Shown here: piece by piece, positions 44,421 to 53,928 of the stretch | How positions within the stretch are numbered: position 1 is the first letter of the stretch | Layout: every line of letters begins with the position of its first letter | Assembly: GCA_012523035.1 (NCBI GenBank) | Contig: JAAYJH010000030.1 | Coordinates: 1-64,000, forward strand | Source: Fibrobacter sp. | GTDB lineage: Bacteria; Fibrobacterota; Fibrobacteria; Fibrobacterales; Fibrobacteraceae | Direction: 5' to 3' | DNA: 64,000 nucleotides | Translations under genes and position numbers: made by a program | The notes under the pieces: generated by a model | What the model was told of the DNA's origin: nothing | The model's input: the letters and a program-made list of their open reading frames with translations, nothing else | Databases searched by the model: none

Positions 44421-44928
44421 AAGCCCTTAAAAAACTTTTCTAAAGGGTAATGAAGTCTCACACACGCCTGGCTTTTTTGCTCACGCACTTCGACAGGCTC
44501 AGTGTAACACATTCCGCAATACATTTCGGGCACGCATCCCAGCATCCTAAGCAATCCCCCTCGTTAATGTAGCATTCCATACGAGCTGTGCAAGTAAAGT
44601 GAGAAGTATTCAAAGATTCTCTGCATTTTTAAGCAATGCGTTTCGCATGGACTGCCACGGGCAAAGCCCTCGCCATGACGAATTGTGCTTAGCATCCCTT
44701 TTAAAACATAGATTCTCTTTTAATTGCTGGCATTATTTTTGCAACACATCCATCCCGATTTTCAAAGCTGCATCCCACCATTTTTCGACAGGATCCATAC
44801 ACTGCATTTTTGAGCCACGCGTTTCATTTTTACTGTGTTTGAAGGTTTTCAAACGAGTTCAAGTTTGTTTTGAAATGCATGCCTGCGATGTGCTTAGGGT
44901 TTAACCGGTAAGACACATGATAAAGACT
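44421..44928. repeat. 508-bp non-coding block of dispersed-repeat-like sequence
   Basis: This interval has no convincing gene and is visibly richer in G and C than its surroundings. It contains, in order, the second copy of the 24-bp repeat (44450-44473); CACTTCGACAGGCTCAGTG (44486-44504), of a type scattered in many bacterial genomes; and an imperfect stem-loop (44646-44677) with arms CATGG/CCATG and inner arms GGGC/GCCC. The latter resembles the TGCCACGGGC...GCCATGACG repeats common in intergenic DNA. A 101-codon open frame (44599-44904) translates these repeats and is not a gene. It looks like several small REP-like or decayed mobile units inserted between ychF and the next gene. Confidence 0.65.
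44450..44473. repeat. Dispersed repeat, copy 2 (24 bp)
   Basis: Exact match, same orientation, to 3123-3146. It begins 30 bases after the ychF stop. Flanking bases differ immediately on both sides, so the match ends at these limits. Confidence 0.7.
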
Positions 44929-45450
44929 TTACTTTTTTGCTTTTAAAGGAGGGGTGTATCGTATGAGAAAAGCGATGCTCATGGCTATGCCCATGATTAA
45001 GAAAAAACTTACACTGTATGCCCCTATGTGAGGTTTTATTTGCAAGACTCCTGTGGCGATTTGGTGGATATGCGTGATTTGCTTGTACAATATAAACCAC
45101 AAGGTGATCAAAGAGGCCACACCTAAGGCGAGTGAACCTATGGGGCTGAGTAGTGCGAAGAGAGCAGCGAGAAGAATAGCTGCGAAAAGCCCGTAAAAAA
45201 CAGGATAGGCGATGAGCTTGGTGTCGTTTTGTAATAAGCTGGACTCTGCTTTTTGATTGATGGCGAGAGCTATTTTTTGTTCTTCTTCATTAAAGTGTTT
45301 ATTTAAGTCTAAACCCATGGCTAATTCGTAAGCATTGGGTTCTATTATGGTTTTTTCTGAACAAGACAGAGTGAATAATGGGAATAAAAAACTGACTAAG
45401 GCTAGTAAAAATGGGAGAGGGATAAATTTTTGAAATAACTGAAGATTCAC
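44929..45450 (-). CDS. Four-span membrane protein of unknown function
   Basis: The 173-residue protein has an N-terminal hydrophobic segment followed by a periplasmic-sized loop (about 32-78), then three closely spaced spans (about 80-102, 105-122 and 140-163). No motif is recognisable. Its start overlaps the stop of the SUMF1-domain gene by four bases (ATGA), so the two are probably made together and may interact. Confidence 0.75.
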   Translation of the reverse strand: MNLQLFQKFIPLPFLLALVSFLFPLFTLSCSEKTIIEPNAYELAMGLDLNKHFNEEEQKIALAINQKAESSLLQNDTKLIAYPVFYGLFAAILLAALFALLSPIGSLALGVASLITLWFILYKQITHIHQIATGVLQIKPHIGAYSVSFFLIMGIAMSIAFLIRYTPPLKAKK

Positions 45451-47696
45451 TTTTTAGTTTGTCCTTTTGTTTCTGGTTTAAATACACATCTGAAACCTAA
45501 ATCATCACTCCAATAACGAGGGTCGTCGTAATCTCTTTTGATGAGGTGGAGTTTTTTTTCTTTAGATTTCCAGGAGCCCCCTTTGATAATTCTTGACCAT
45601 CCAAATAAAGCCCCTTTAGGATTAATTTTAGAGATTATTTCTGGGAAATAAGAGTAACGGTCTAAAGTCCATTCAGCTACATTACCCGCTATGTCATAAA
45701 TACCAAAAAGATTCGGTTTTTTAGTTTTTACTTTTTGAGGTCCATACAGAGAGTCCCCTTTTTTTATGTTTTGATTTTTATGATGGTAAATAGCATAATC
45801 CGATGCGGTTGGGACACTGTCTCCATCCCATAAATATTCGATATTATGATTCCCTCGAGATGCGTATTCCCACTCGGCTTCTGTGGGGAGTGAGCCACCA
45901 ATTATTTCACAGAACTGTTTGGATTGCTGCCAAGAAATATTGTGCATTGGTTTTTGAGGGTCTTTGAAGCTCAATTTTACTAGGATTTTTTCACTTGGCT
46001 TTTTGGTTTTCATGATCCGTTCAAAATGTTCTTGAGTGATTTCTGTGGTGTTTATGAAAAAAGGAGAAAGAGAAACTTGTTTGTTTTTAAATGTGAAAAC
46101 CGCTGAATCTAAAAAGACCACTTCTCCTTTAATAGAGTCTAAATCGGGTTCTTCTTGCTTTAAAGTGTCTTCTAAAACTGGTTCTTGAATTTTTACCTCT
46201 TCTACAAAAGGCGTGGGCCTTAATTCTTCTTTTTTGAGAGGTAAAACTTTTGTTTGACTGGCTAACCACTCTTGTACTTCTGTAGTAGAGGCTATGTAAG
46301 AAGGTAAAATAAAGATTCCTTCGCCCAAAAAGGGAGCCCCTTTATAAGAAAATTCAATGGATTTATAACGGTAATGATGACGACTTTTGACTAAACCTCC
46401 TTCTGAAATCCAAACGGGTTTGTTTTGTGATAAGTTCAAGTGGACTTTAAGGTCTGGATTTTTTTGATTGAAAAATCGGACCAATGAATCCTCATTAAAA
46501 GATGGAATGTTACCACGCCATATAAAATCATAGCGAGATTTGGAGTCTTTGAACACTAACTCTACTTCTCTTTTGCTTTGTAAATTTGTAGACTTCTCAT
46601 TCGAATTTGAGTCTGCTTCTTGAATTTTGGTGGGTTTGGGTATCAATACAAAACGAAGAGAATCTGGCTTGATTTGAACTCGTAGTGGTAAAGCTTCTAA
46701 ACTGTCTTTTTTGGAAATAATGGATTGATAAAAATTTTGAAAATTTTGAAGTTTAGCGTTTCGCCATATATTTTCTTCTTCTAGCTTCACTGCATCAAAC
46801 TCTTCTAAGTATTTTGAAAATTCTGCAGTGTCTCGATATAAAAAATTATAAGAAACAGGGCGCGGGTAAAAAGATTGAAAGGCTTCTTCTGAAATGCTGT
46901 CAGTCCATGTAGATAGCTCCAAAGCAAAAGCATCGTATATGTCTTCAAGTTCTTGAATTGTGGTGATAGACGATAATTTGGAGGTGTCTAATTGAATGGA
47001 ATATGGCTGTGATAGAGAATCTTTGGCTAACCATTCGCTTTGAATAATGGATTCTTTGCCCGATACAATCGCTGTTGCAGTAACAGTTGAAAAGTAACCC
47101 GGCGCACTGAGTTTGGCGTAAAACAAACCTATGGGTAAAGGAGATATAACCCGAATGGAAGGATATTCTACACCGTTTTTTGTTAAGGTATAATCTTCGA
47201 GTTCGGAGTTTATTTTGACAAAACCTGGCAATGAATCTCGTTCTAATTTTAAGAAGTCTTCGTCTTTTTTATAATAGAGAGTAGAAATCCTTTTTGAATA
47301 AATATATTTGGAATCAAAAAAGACTTCGGCTTCGTCTTGGTAAGGCTTGAGCAATGGACTGGAATAAAAACGAATAAAGGGCACTTCGTCGGGATTTAGA
47401 TTGTTTTTTTGAATGTCAAAAGCATTGAATTTTTGATAGCAATTGATTTGAGGCTCTCCAAATATCCACTGGTATTCGTTGGAGGTGTTTTTTTCTCTTA
47501 AATACAATTGGTTTGCTTCTAAAGGGAGTTGAGGGGCTTTAGATATAGACATGCCCCCTTTTGTGCCCAAACAAAAGCCTTCTTGGATTAAAACCGGCTG
47601 CTCTTGAAATGATGTATTAGAGATAAAGTAGCTTGAGTCTGTCTTTGCAAAACTAAGACAAATAAATAAAAGAATAAAAAACACACTTAGTTTCAT
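45447..47696 (-). CDS. Secreted SUMF1 (formylglycine-generating-enzyme-like) domain protein
   Basis: The 749-residue protein has a signal peptide (about 1-17), a possible PEGA-like beta segment (about 185-212), a coiled or linker region and a C-terminal SUMF1 domain (about 547-742). The last is clear from TTEITQEHFERIM, PMHNISWQQSKQFCE, GGSLPTEAEWEYASRG, GIYDIAGNVAEWTLDRY, IKGGSW and LGFRCVF. The active-site cysteine pair of true formylglycine enzymes is absent around GGSW, so this is likely a structural or binding member. Similar domains occur in gliding/type IX secretion lipoproteins (GldJ/GldK), but no lipobox is seen here. The ribosome site GGGAGG is strong. Confidence 0.85.
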   Translation of the reverse strand: MKLSVFFILLFICLSFAKTDSSYFISNTSFQEQPVLIQEGFCLGTKGGMSISKAPQLPLEANQLYLREKNTSNEYQWIFGEPQINCYQKFNAFDIQKNNLNPDEVPFIRFYSSPLLKPYQDEAEVFFDSKYIYSKRISTLYYKKDEDFLKLERDSLPGFVKINSELEDYTLTKNGVEYPSIRVISPLPIGLFYAKLSAPGYFSTVTATAIVSGKESIIQSEWLAKDSLSQPYSIQLDTSKLSSITTIQELEDIYDAFALELSTWTDSISEEAFQSFYPRPVSYNFLYRDTAEFSKYLEEFDAVKLEEENIWRNAKLQNFQNFYQSIISKKDSLEALPLRVQIKPDSLRFVLIPKPTKIQEADSNSNEKSTNLQSKREVELVFKDSKSRYDFIWRGNIPSFNEDSLVRFFNQKNPDLKVHLNLSQNKPVWISEGGLVKSRHHYRYKSIEFSYKGAPFLGEGIFILPSYIASTTEVQEWLASQTKVLPLKKEELRPTPFVEEVKIQEPVLEDTLKQEEPDLDSIKGEVVFLDSAVFTFKNKQVSLSPFFINTTEITQEHFERIMKTKKPSEKILVKLSFKDPQKPMHNISWQQSKQFCEIIGGSLPTEAEWEYASRGNHNIEYLWDGDSVPTASDYAIYHHKNQNIKKGDSLYGPQKVKTKKPNLFGIYDIAGNVAEWTLDRYSYFPEIISKINPKGALFGWSRIIKGGSWKSKEKKLHLIKRDYDDPRYWSDDLGFRCVFKPETKGQTKK

Positions 47697-47730
47697 TTTA
47701 ACCTCCCAAAATGAACACCCTTTTCACTTT

Positions 47731-47750
47731 AGATAAAATCATCTTTATCT
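47731..47750. promoter_or_regulatory. AT-rich inverted repeat between uvrA and the SUMF1 gene
   Basis: AGATAAA (47731-47737) and TTTATCT (47744-47750) form a 7-bp inverted repeat. It lies 19 bases after the uvrA stop-side boundary region and upstream of the SUMF1 gene start. With no T run, it is not a standard terminator and may be an operator or chance in AT-rich DNA. Confidence 0.25.
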
Positions 47751-47789
47751 CTAGCTTATAAAAATACTTTTTTTTATGGAAAGAAAATA

Positions 47790-50700
47790 TTAAATCCCTT
47801 CTTTTATTAAAAATCCGCCTAAATTTCCTCCTTCTGGGCCTAATTCTATCTTCCAATCAGCTAAACGGATGATGTCTGGGTGGTGTTCAACGATGACTAC
47901 CGTGTGTCCATTATCAGAAAGTCGTCTAAACATATTCCATAATACCTGGATATCTTTGAGGTGTAAACCCGTGGTAGGCTCGTCGAAGAGATAAACAGTT
48001 TCTGTTTTAGAGGCTTTACTGAGTTCTCCTGCTAGTTTTACTCGTTGAGCTTCTCCTCCAGAAAGAGTCGTGACGGATTGGCCAAGGCGTAAATAAGAGA
48101 GCCCCACCTCACAAAGTGGGGTCAAAAGCCTAAGGATTTTAGGCTGATCTTTAAAAAACTCACAAGCTTCATCTATACGAAGAGCTAAAACATCTGCAAT
48201 GTTTTTTCCTTTAAAATAAACCGAGAGCGTTTCTTCGTTGTAGCGTTTCCCTTGACAAGCCTCGCAAGGCTCCCACACATCTGATAAAAAGTGCATTGCC
48301 ACCGAGATATAGGCTCTCCCTTCACATACAGAGCATCGACCTCGAGCCACATTGTAGCTAAATCTCCCCATATCAAAGCCTTTGATTTTGGATTGCTCCA
48401 TTTGAGCAAAAAGCCTGCGAATGGGGTCCAGTGCTTTGGTGTAACTTGCAGGGGTAGAACGAGGTGTTCCAGATAAAGGGGATTGATCTACCACCAATAC
48501 ATTTGATTTAGATGCTTTAGAAGGACTAAATTGTTTTTCTAAAATAGGTAAAATACTTTCTAAAACTAAAGAGCTTTTTCCCGAACCAGATACTCCAGAA
48601 ACCACTGTGATTTTAGATTTAGGGATACGAACGGATATGTTTTTCAAATTATTTTTATTAAGATTTTTGAATTCATAAAAATGCAATTTTGAAGTATCTA
48701 ATTTTTTGGTAGTATTTGTATCTACAATGGACTCTGTTTTAGATAAAAAGGGTATGGTTGCACTTTTTGGAAATGTTTTTAAGGCTTTTTTTTGTGTGAG
48801 TAGCTTTGGACTTCCTAATGCGACTATTTCACCCCCATATTCTCCAGCTCCTGGACCTAAATCCACTAGGTGATCTGCAGCAGAGATCAATTCTAAATCG
48901 TGTTCAACTACCACCAAAGTGTTCCCTAAATCCCTTAGTTTATACAGGGTAGATATTAATTTCTGTGTGTCTTGCTGATGGAGCCCAACGGTAGGTTCGT
49001 CTAAAACATAAAGTACCCCTTCTAAACCACTTCCTATTTGACCAGACAAGCGAATCCTTTGGGCTTCTCCTCCCGAAAGCGTGTCTCCAGTTCTAGAAAG
49101 CCCTAAATAACCTAGTCCTACACTTTGTAAAAAAGAAAGTCGTCCTATAATTTCTCGCAGCAAAGGAACCGACACCTTGGATTGATCTTCAGAAAATTGA
49201 AGTCCAGAAAACCATGCAATCGCTTCGTCAATATGCAGAGTGCTAATATCAGAGATGTTTTTAGAATTGATTTGGACCGCTAAATATTCTTTTTTAAGTC
49301 TTTTTCCATGGCAAGAATCACAAGTTTTTTGATTTTCTAATTCTCCCAAGCCATAGCATTTTTCACATGCTCCCCAATGAGTGTTAAAACTAAAATGCTT
49401 GGGCTCCAATTTATGCTCTAGATGAAAGCCACAAGTACTGCAACTATCTAAAAGTGAAAATAAATAATGTTTTTTGAACTCTGTTTCTACAATGAATTTG
49501 CCTTCACCTTCTTTATATGCCCTTTCTACAGCTTCACTCAATCGTTTTTTGTTTTTTTCTAAAATCTCAAATCTGTCTAACTGTATTTGCTTTTTTGAAC
49601 GATTTAGTTTATAGCCCATTTCTAAGAGAGCTTCTTTTTTATGTTCTGATAAACCCAAAGGCAAAAGCACTTCTATCACTTTTCCTTTGAGATTAGATAA
49701 AATAAAGTGAGTGGCTTCTGCTATACTATAAGATTCCAAAGGAGTGTGACAATGAACACAATGAGCTTGTCCTAAACGAGCCCAAAAAATTCTAAAATAA
49801 TCATAGATTTCGGTGAGTGTCGCCACAGTGCTTCTAGGGCTGCGACTGGCACTTCCTTGGTCAATGGCTATGGCTGGAGCTAAACCCGTAATAGAATCCA
49901 CATGTCCTCGATCTAAACGACCCAAAAAACGCCTAGCATAAGCACTTAAAGTTTCTACAAAACGCCTTTGACCTTCGGCAAATAGCGTATGAAAAGCAAG
50001 ACTGGATTTGCCAGACCCCGACACCCCTGTAATAACCGTTAATTGGTGTCTAGGAATAGTCAAATCAAAATTTTTTAGGTTGTGTTTTCTAGCTCCTTTG
50101 ATTTGTATGTCTAGAGAAAAATGATCTTCGAAGACAGAGGAACGCTCCATTTTTTGTGGTGCAGAGCTTTGCCCTTTTAATATGGGGCTTAAAAAACTTC
50201 CTGTGATTGAAGATTTATTTTGAATAATATCTTCGGGACTCCCCACAGCCACCAGATTTCCACCTGCATTTCCAGCTCCTGGCCCTAAGTCAATCACCCA
50301 ATCTGCCTGCTTGATAACATCTAGATTATGCTCGATCACCACCAAGGTGTTCCCTAAATGTCTCAACCTGTTCAAGCAATCCAATAAGCGTTGAATATCT
50401 TCGAAATGAAGCCCTGTGGTAGGTTCATCTAATAAATAAAGAGTTTTTCCTGTACCTGGTCGCCTCAGTTCTGAACTGATTTTGATCCGTTGAGCTTCTC
50501 CACCTGAAAGGGTTGTAGAAGGCTGCCCCAATTTTAAATAACCTAGCCCAATATCTTCTAAAAGTTGCAAAGGTTCTATAATTTTTGGGATATTTTTAAA
50601 AAACTCACACGCTTCAGAAACACTCAAATCTAACACATCATAGATATTAAGACCTTTATAATAAACCTCTAGTGTAGCCTCATTAAACCGTTTAGCCTCA

Positions 50701-52946
50701 CAAAATTCGCATGGAATATCAACACTAGGCATGATTTGCATATCCACGGTTTTTACTCCCGAGCCCTCACACATTTCACAACGCCCTCCCGGTACATTAA
50801 AACTAAATCGACTTTTGGTATAGCCGCGTACTTTGCTTTCTTCTAAAGAGGCAAATAATTCTCGGATGGTGTCAAATATTTTAGTGTAAGTGACAGGATT
50901 GGAGCGAGGTGTTCTTCCTATAGGATTTTGATCTATTTCTATGACTTTGTCTATGTGCTCCAAGCCCTCTATTTTATCGAATAGTCCTGGTTCTTCGGTG
51001 GATCCATGAAAATGTCTGGCCAGCTCTTTTCGTATGATTTGATTGAGTAAAGTGCTTTTTCCAGAACCTGAAACTCCTGTAAAAACGGTGAAAATCCCTC
51101 CTAGAGGTATGGAAACATCTATGTTTTTTAAGTTGTTTTCTTTGGCTCCAAATACTTTTAAGAATGGTGTGTCTTTTGTGATTTTTTTTCGATCTTGAGG
51201 CACTTCAATTTTCTTTTTTCCACTCAAATATAAACCGGTTAAAGATTTAGGATTCTTCTCTAAATCGGAGGCACTTCCTGTTGCAATCACTTGGCCGCCT
51301 TTTACCCCTGCTCCAGGACCAATATCAATCACACAGTCTGCACGGCGAATGGTTTCTTCGTCGTGTTCGACTACAATTAAGCTATTCCCCTGAGCTCTCA
51401 AATATTCTAAAATATCTAAAAGCTGTTCATTGTCTTTGGGGTGCAAACCAATACTTGGTTCATCTAAAACATATAAAACACCTTGCAGCCCCGCACCCAC
51501 AGCTCCAGCCAAACGAATCCTTTGGGCTTCTCCACCCGAAAGTGTCGCAGAACTTCTAGAAATATTTAAATAACCTAAGCCCACGGCCTGTAAAAAAGAC
51601 AATCGGTTGAAAATTTCTTTAAATATTTCTTTGCCTATTCGTTTCTCTTTTTCGGTGTAATCAAGACTATTAAAAAAACTCAAAGAATCTGCCACAGACC
51701 ACTGGCTAATGTGATGCAAAGACTCGCCATGAAAAAGGACCGCATTGGCAACAGAGTTTAGCCTAGAACCCTTGCATGCAGAACACACACTATCTCTCAT
51801 ATATTTTTTAAAATGATGGATATGCCAGCGATCCCACAGCTCTTGCATTACAGGAATTACTCCCAAAAGGTTTTTGGATTTTACTCCATATAACACAGCG
51901 TTTTGATTTGTTTTAGAAAGTTTTTTCCAGGGTGTTTTTAGAGAAAAACCCATTGTGTTTGCAATATCATGAAGTTCATTCCATCCATAATCTGAAAAAA
52001 TAATGTCTCCATCTTTTTTTTGAACTGCAAAAGCTCCTTTTTCGATGGATAAATCTGAATTAGGTACCACTAAATCGACATCAAACTCATAATTTCGCCC
52101 TAGGCCCTTGCACGCGCTGCACTGCCCCAAAGGGTCATTAAAAGAAAACAAACGAGGCTCTAATTCGGGTATAGAGACCGCACAAGAAGCACAGGCCAAC
52201 TCGGTGCTTTGAATAAAATACTCAGTGTTGTTGAATAAAAATGAAACCATTTTCCCGCTGGTCAATCGAAGAGCTCCTTCAATGGCCTCTCTGATTCTAG
52301 AGATGTGCTTTTTTTGAATGTCTAAACGATCTATTATCACTTCGATAGTGTGTTTTTCGTATCTTTTTAGTAAAGGTATTTCTTCTAATCGATAAATAAG
52401 CCCATTGACTCGAGCTCGTGAATAGCCCTTTAACTTTAAATCTTCGATTTCTTTACGATATTCACCCTTTCTTTCTTGAACAATGGGTGCCATGACAATG
52501 AGACTCTGCGAGTCTTTTTCTGCAAACAGATAATCGACTATTTGATCGATGGACTGGGCTTCTATTTTTTTGCCACACTGAGGACAATGTGGATCTGCAA
52601 GTCGAGCAAACAACAAGCGGTAATAGTCCATAATTTCTACCACTGTGCCTACCGTAGAACGAGGATTTCTATTGATGGTTTTTTGATCGATAGAAATAGT
52701 AGGTGAAATACCTCGCACACTTTCGACATCGGGTCTTTTTAAATTCCCAATAAACTGCCTTGCATAAGCCGAAAGGGAATCTAAAAACCTCCTTTGACCT
52801 TCTTGAAAAATAGTGTCAAAAGCAAGACTCGACTTGCCCGAACCCGATACTCCCGTAATCACCACAATAGAATCTCTAGGGATGTTCACATTGACATGAC
52901 GCAAATTATGTTCATTCGCATCACGAACAATGACAGATTGTGTCAT
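47790..52946 (-). CDS. uvrA: Double-length (tandem fused) UvrA excinuclease subunit
   Basis: UvrA is the damage-recognition ATPase of nucleotide excision repair and normally acts as a dimer of about 940-residue chains. This single 1718-residue chain contains two complete UvrA units, joined near residue 930. There are four intact P-loops of the form GVSGSGKS (about residues 31, 625, 972 and 1452) and four LSGGEAQR signatures (about 475, 818, 1290 and 1633). Each unit keeps its CxxC zinc sites (for example CPQCG, CEMCEG, CVHCH, CSVCEG). The ATG at 52946 has GGAGAG upstream and fits the family start. Chlamydiae also have double-length UvrA. A promoter lies at 53012-53040. Confidence 0.93.
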   Translation of the reverse strand: MTQSVIVRDANEHNLRHVNVNIPRDSIVVITGVSGSGKSSLAFDTIFQEGQRRFLDSLSAYARQFIGNLKRPDVESVRGISPTISIDQKTINRNPRSTVGTVVEIMDYYRLLFARLADPHCPQCGKKIEAQSIDQIVDYLFAEKDSQSLIVMAPIVQERKGEYRKEIEDLKLKGYSRARVNGLIYRLEEIPLLKRYEKHTIEVIIDRLDIQKKHISRIREAIEGALRLTSGKMVSFLFNNTEYFIQSTELACASCAVSIPELEPRLFSFNDPLGQCSACKGLGRNYEFDVDLVVPNSDLSIEKGAFAVQKKDGDIIFSDYGWNELHDIANTMGFSLKTPWKKLSKTNQNAVLYGVKSKNLLGVIPVMQELWDRWHIHHFKKYMRDSVCSACKGSRLNSVANAVLFHGESLHHISQWSVADSLSFFNSLDYTEKEKRIGKEIFKEIFNRLSFLQAVGLGYLNISRSSATLSGGEAQRIRLAGAVGAGLQGVLYVLDEPSIGLHPKDNEQLLDILEYLRAQGNSLIVVEHDEETIRRADCVIDIGPGAGVKGGQVIATGSASDLEKNPKSLTGLYLSGKKKIEVPQDRKKITKDTPFLKVFGAKENNLKNIDVSIPLGGIFTVFTGVSGSGKSTLLNQIIRKELARHFHGSTEEPGLFDKIEGLEHIDKVIEIDQNPIGRTPRSNPVTYTKIFDTIRELFASLEESKVRGYTKSRFSFNVPGGRCEMCEGSGVKTVDMQIMPSVDIPCEFCEAKRFNEATLEVYYKGLNIYDVLDLSVSEACEFFKNIPKIIEPLQLLEDIGLGYLKLGQPSTTLSGGEAQRIKISSELRRPGTGKTLYLLDEPTTGLHFEDIQRLLDCLNRLRHLGNTLVVIEHNLDVIKQADWVIDLGPGAGNAGGNLVAVGSPEDIIQNKSSITGSFLSPILKGQSSAPQKMERSSVFEDHFSLDIQIKGARKHNLKNFDLTIPRHQLTVITGVSGSGKSSLAFHTLFAEGQRRFVETLSAYARRFLGRLDRGHVDSITGLAPAIAIDQGSASRSPRSTVATLTEIYDYFRIFWARLGQAHCVHCHTPLESYSIAEATHFILSNLKGKVIEVLLPLGLSEHKKEALLEMGYKLNRSKKQIQLDRFEILEKNKKRLSEAVERAYKEGEGKFIVETEFKKHYLFSLLDSCSTCGFHLEHKLEPKHFSFNTHWGACEKCYGLGELENQKTCDSCHGKRLKKEYLAVQINSKNISDISTLHIDEAIAWFSGLQFSEDQSKVSVPLLREIIGRLSFLQSVGLGYLGLSRTGDTLSGGEAQRIRLSGQIGSGLEGVLYVLDEPTVGLHQQDTQKLISTLYKLRDLGNTLVVVEHDLELISAADHLVDLGPGAGEYGGEIVALGSPKLLTQKKALKTFPKSATIPFLSKTESIVDTNTTKKLDTSKLHFYEFKNLNKNNLKNISVRIPKSKITVVSGVSGSGKSSLVLESILPILEKQFSPSKASKSNVLVVDQSPLSGTPRSTPASYTKALDPIRRLFAQMEQSKIKGFDMGRFSYNVARGRCSVCEGRAYISVAMHFLSDVWEPCEACQGKRYNEETLSVYFKGKNIADVLALRIDEACEFFKDQPKILRLLTPLCEVGLSYLRLGQSVTTLSGGEAQRVKLAGELSKASKTETVYLFDEPTTGLHLKDIQVLWNMFRRLSDNGHTVVIVEHHPDIIRLADWKIELGPEGGNLGGFLIKEGI

Positions 52947-53262
52947 AAAACTCTCCAAATCATAGGACTAAGCGGGAGGTAAAACCACAAAAAAGTCCTT
53001 TATTTGCGTATAATATAGTGAACAAATGAACAAGAGTCAAGTAAAATCACCAAGCTTCACAACACCATAGCCAATGAATAAATCATTGAAACAGTAAAAG
53101 ATTTTATTAGATTAAAAAAAACAAAAAATGGAGCTCAAGAGCTAAGAGCCTCATAGTCTTTTATCGTTTAAAAGTTTTTATAGATAGAGTCCTTTTTTAT
53201 TGTATGGTCCCTTAAACTCAAGATCCAGTAAAAAGATATTTAGTCTTGTTTTTTTTGGACGC
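52947..53262. other. Intergenic region upstream of uvrA
   Basis: About 316 bases separate the uvrA start from the stop of the M50-like gene. Apart from the uvrA promoter and a 59-base leader I see no open frame above 20 codons with a ribosome site, no tRNA-like fold and no clear terminator. Bases 53041-53262 are plain AT-rich sequence. Confidence 0.5.
53012..53040 (-). promoter_or_regulatory. uvrA promoter with direct repeats in the spacer
   Basis: On the minus strand TTGACT (53040-53035), a 17-base spacer and TATATT (53017-53012) make a good sigma-70-type promoter. The spacer contains two direct repeats of TTGTTCA-like sequence (GTTC-N4-GTTC). A repressor binding there would block the promoter. 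The spacing is not that of the known alphaproteobacterial LexA box (N7), so SOS control is only a possibility. Confidence 0.6.
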
Positions 53263-53928
53263 TCATATGATTTTAAAAATCAGGCTCTTGATAAACTCTA
53301 TATTCTTGGGAATTTCTAAAATTGATTTTTGAAGGTACAAAAAGGCTTCATTGTAACTTTGAATAGCAACTAAAAAAATCCATGAGCCAAGACTAATATT
53401 CATAAAAAGCACAAATGCCAAAGAGAAAATAAAGCCATATTCCTTTAAATCGGATTGATAAGGCCGAAACTCTATAAAAAGTGAGTGCCAATGAAAAATT
53501 AAAAAAAAGAAAATTAAAATCTGTAATGGAAAAACTAAAGTGGAAATCAATATTCCACGAAACAAAAGGACAAAAAGAGCAAATAAAGGTACACTATAAG
53601 GGGCAAGGGCAATGAATAAATTGCCTTTTCCTTCAAAAGAAACTCGTCCACCTCGTTTCGAAAAAACTTGAAAACTATTCATTTTTTTGAAAAACAAAAG
53701 TCCAAAAACTGCATGATTTAATTCATGAGAGAATGTTTGAAAAAAGCACAAGTCTTGTTTCACTATTTTCAAGAAAACAAAAAAGAGTATATAAAAACCA
53801 AGTCCCCAAAATAAAGGAATAAACTGATCTAAAGGAATAGCTGAAAAAGTGTTTTTTGCTGTTAAAGAAAAAGAAAAACTCAAAAAAAATAAAAATCCTA
53901 TGATAGGAATTCTAAGTAAAATCATCAA
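53263..53928 (-). CDS. Putative M50-like membrane metalloprotease
   Basis: The 221-residue protein has five or six hydrophobic segments and a HExxH zinc motif in QTFSHELNHAVFGLLF (about residues 66-81). LAPYSVPLFAL, about 40 residues later, recalls an M50-type APY/P block. A third ligand such as the NP.DG motif is not evident. It overlaps the upstream small lipoprotein gene by four bases. Activity and substrate are unknown. Confidence 0.6.
   Translation of the reverse strand: MMILLRIPIIGFLFFLSFSFSLTAKNTFSAIPLDQFIPLFWGLGFYILFFVFLKIVKQDLCFFQTFSHELNHAVFGLLFFKKMNSFQVFSKRGGRVSFEGKGNLFIALAPYSVPLFALFVLLFRGILISTLVFPLQILIFFFLIFHWHSLFIEFRPYQSDLKEYGFIFSLAFVLFMNISLGSWIFLVAIQSYNEAFLYLQKSILEIPKNIEFIKSLIFKII

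Noticed and set aside
44599-44904. 101-codon open frame on the plus strand in the repeat block
   Set aside because: Its translation (for example MDCHGQSPRHDE) is what REP-like repeats give in this frame, it has no ribosome site, and composition differs from real genes here.
53012-53040. Known LexA box at uvrA
   Set aside because: The GTTC repeats are spaced by four bases, matching neither the palindromic nor the N7 direct-repeat LexA sites I know; kept only as a candidate operator.
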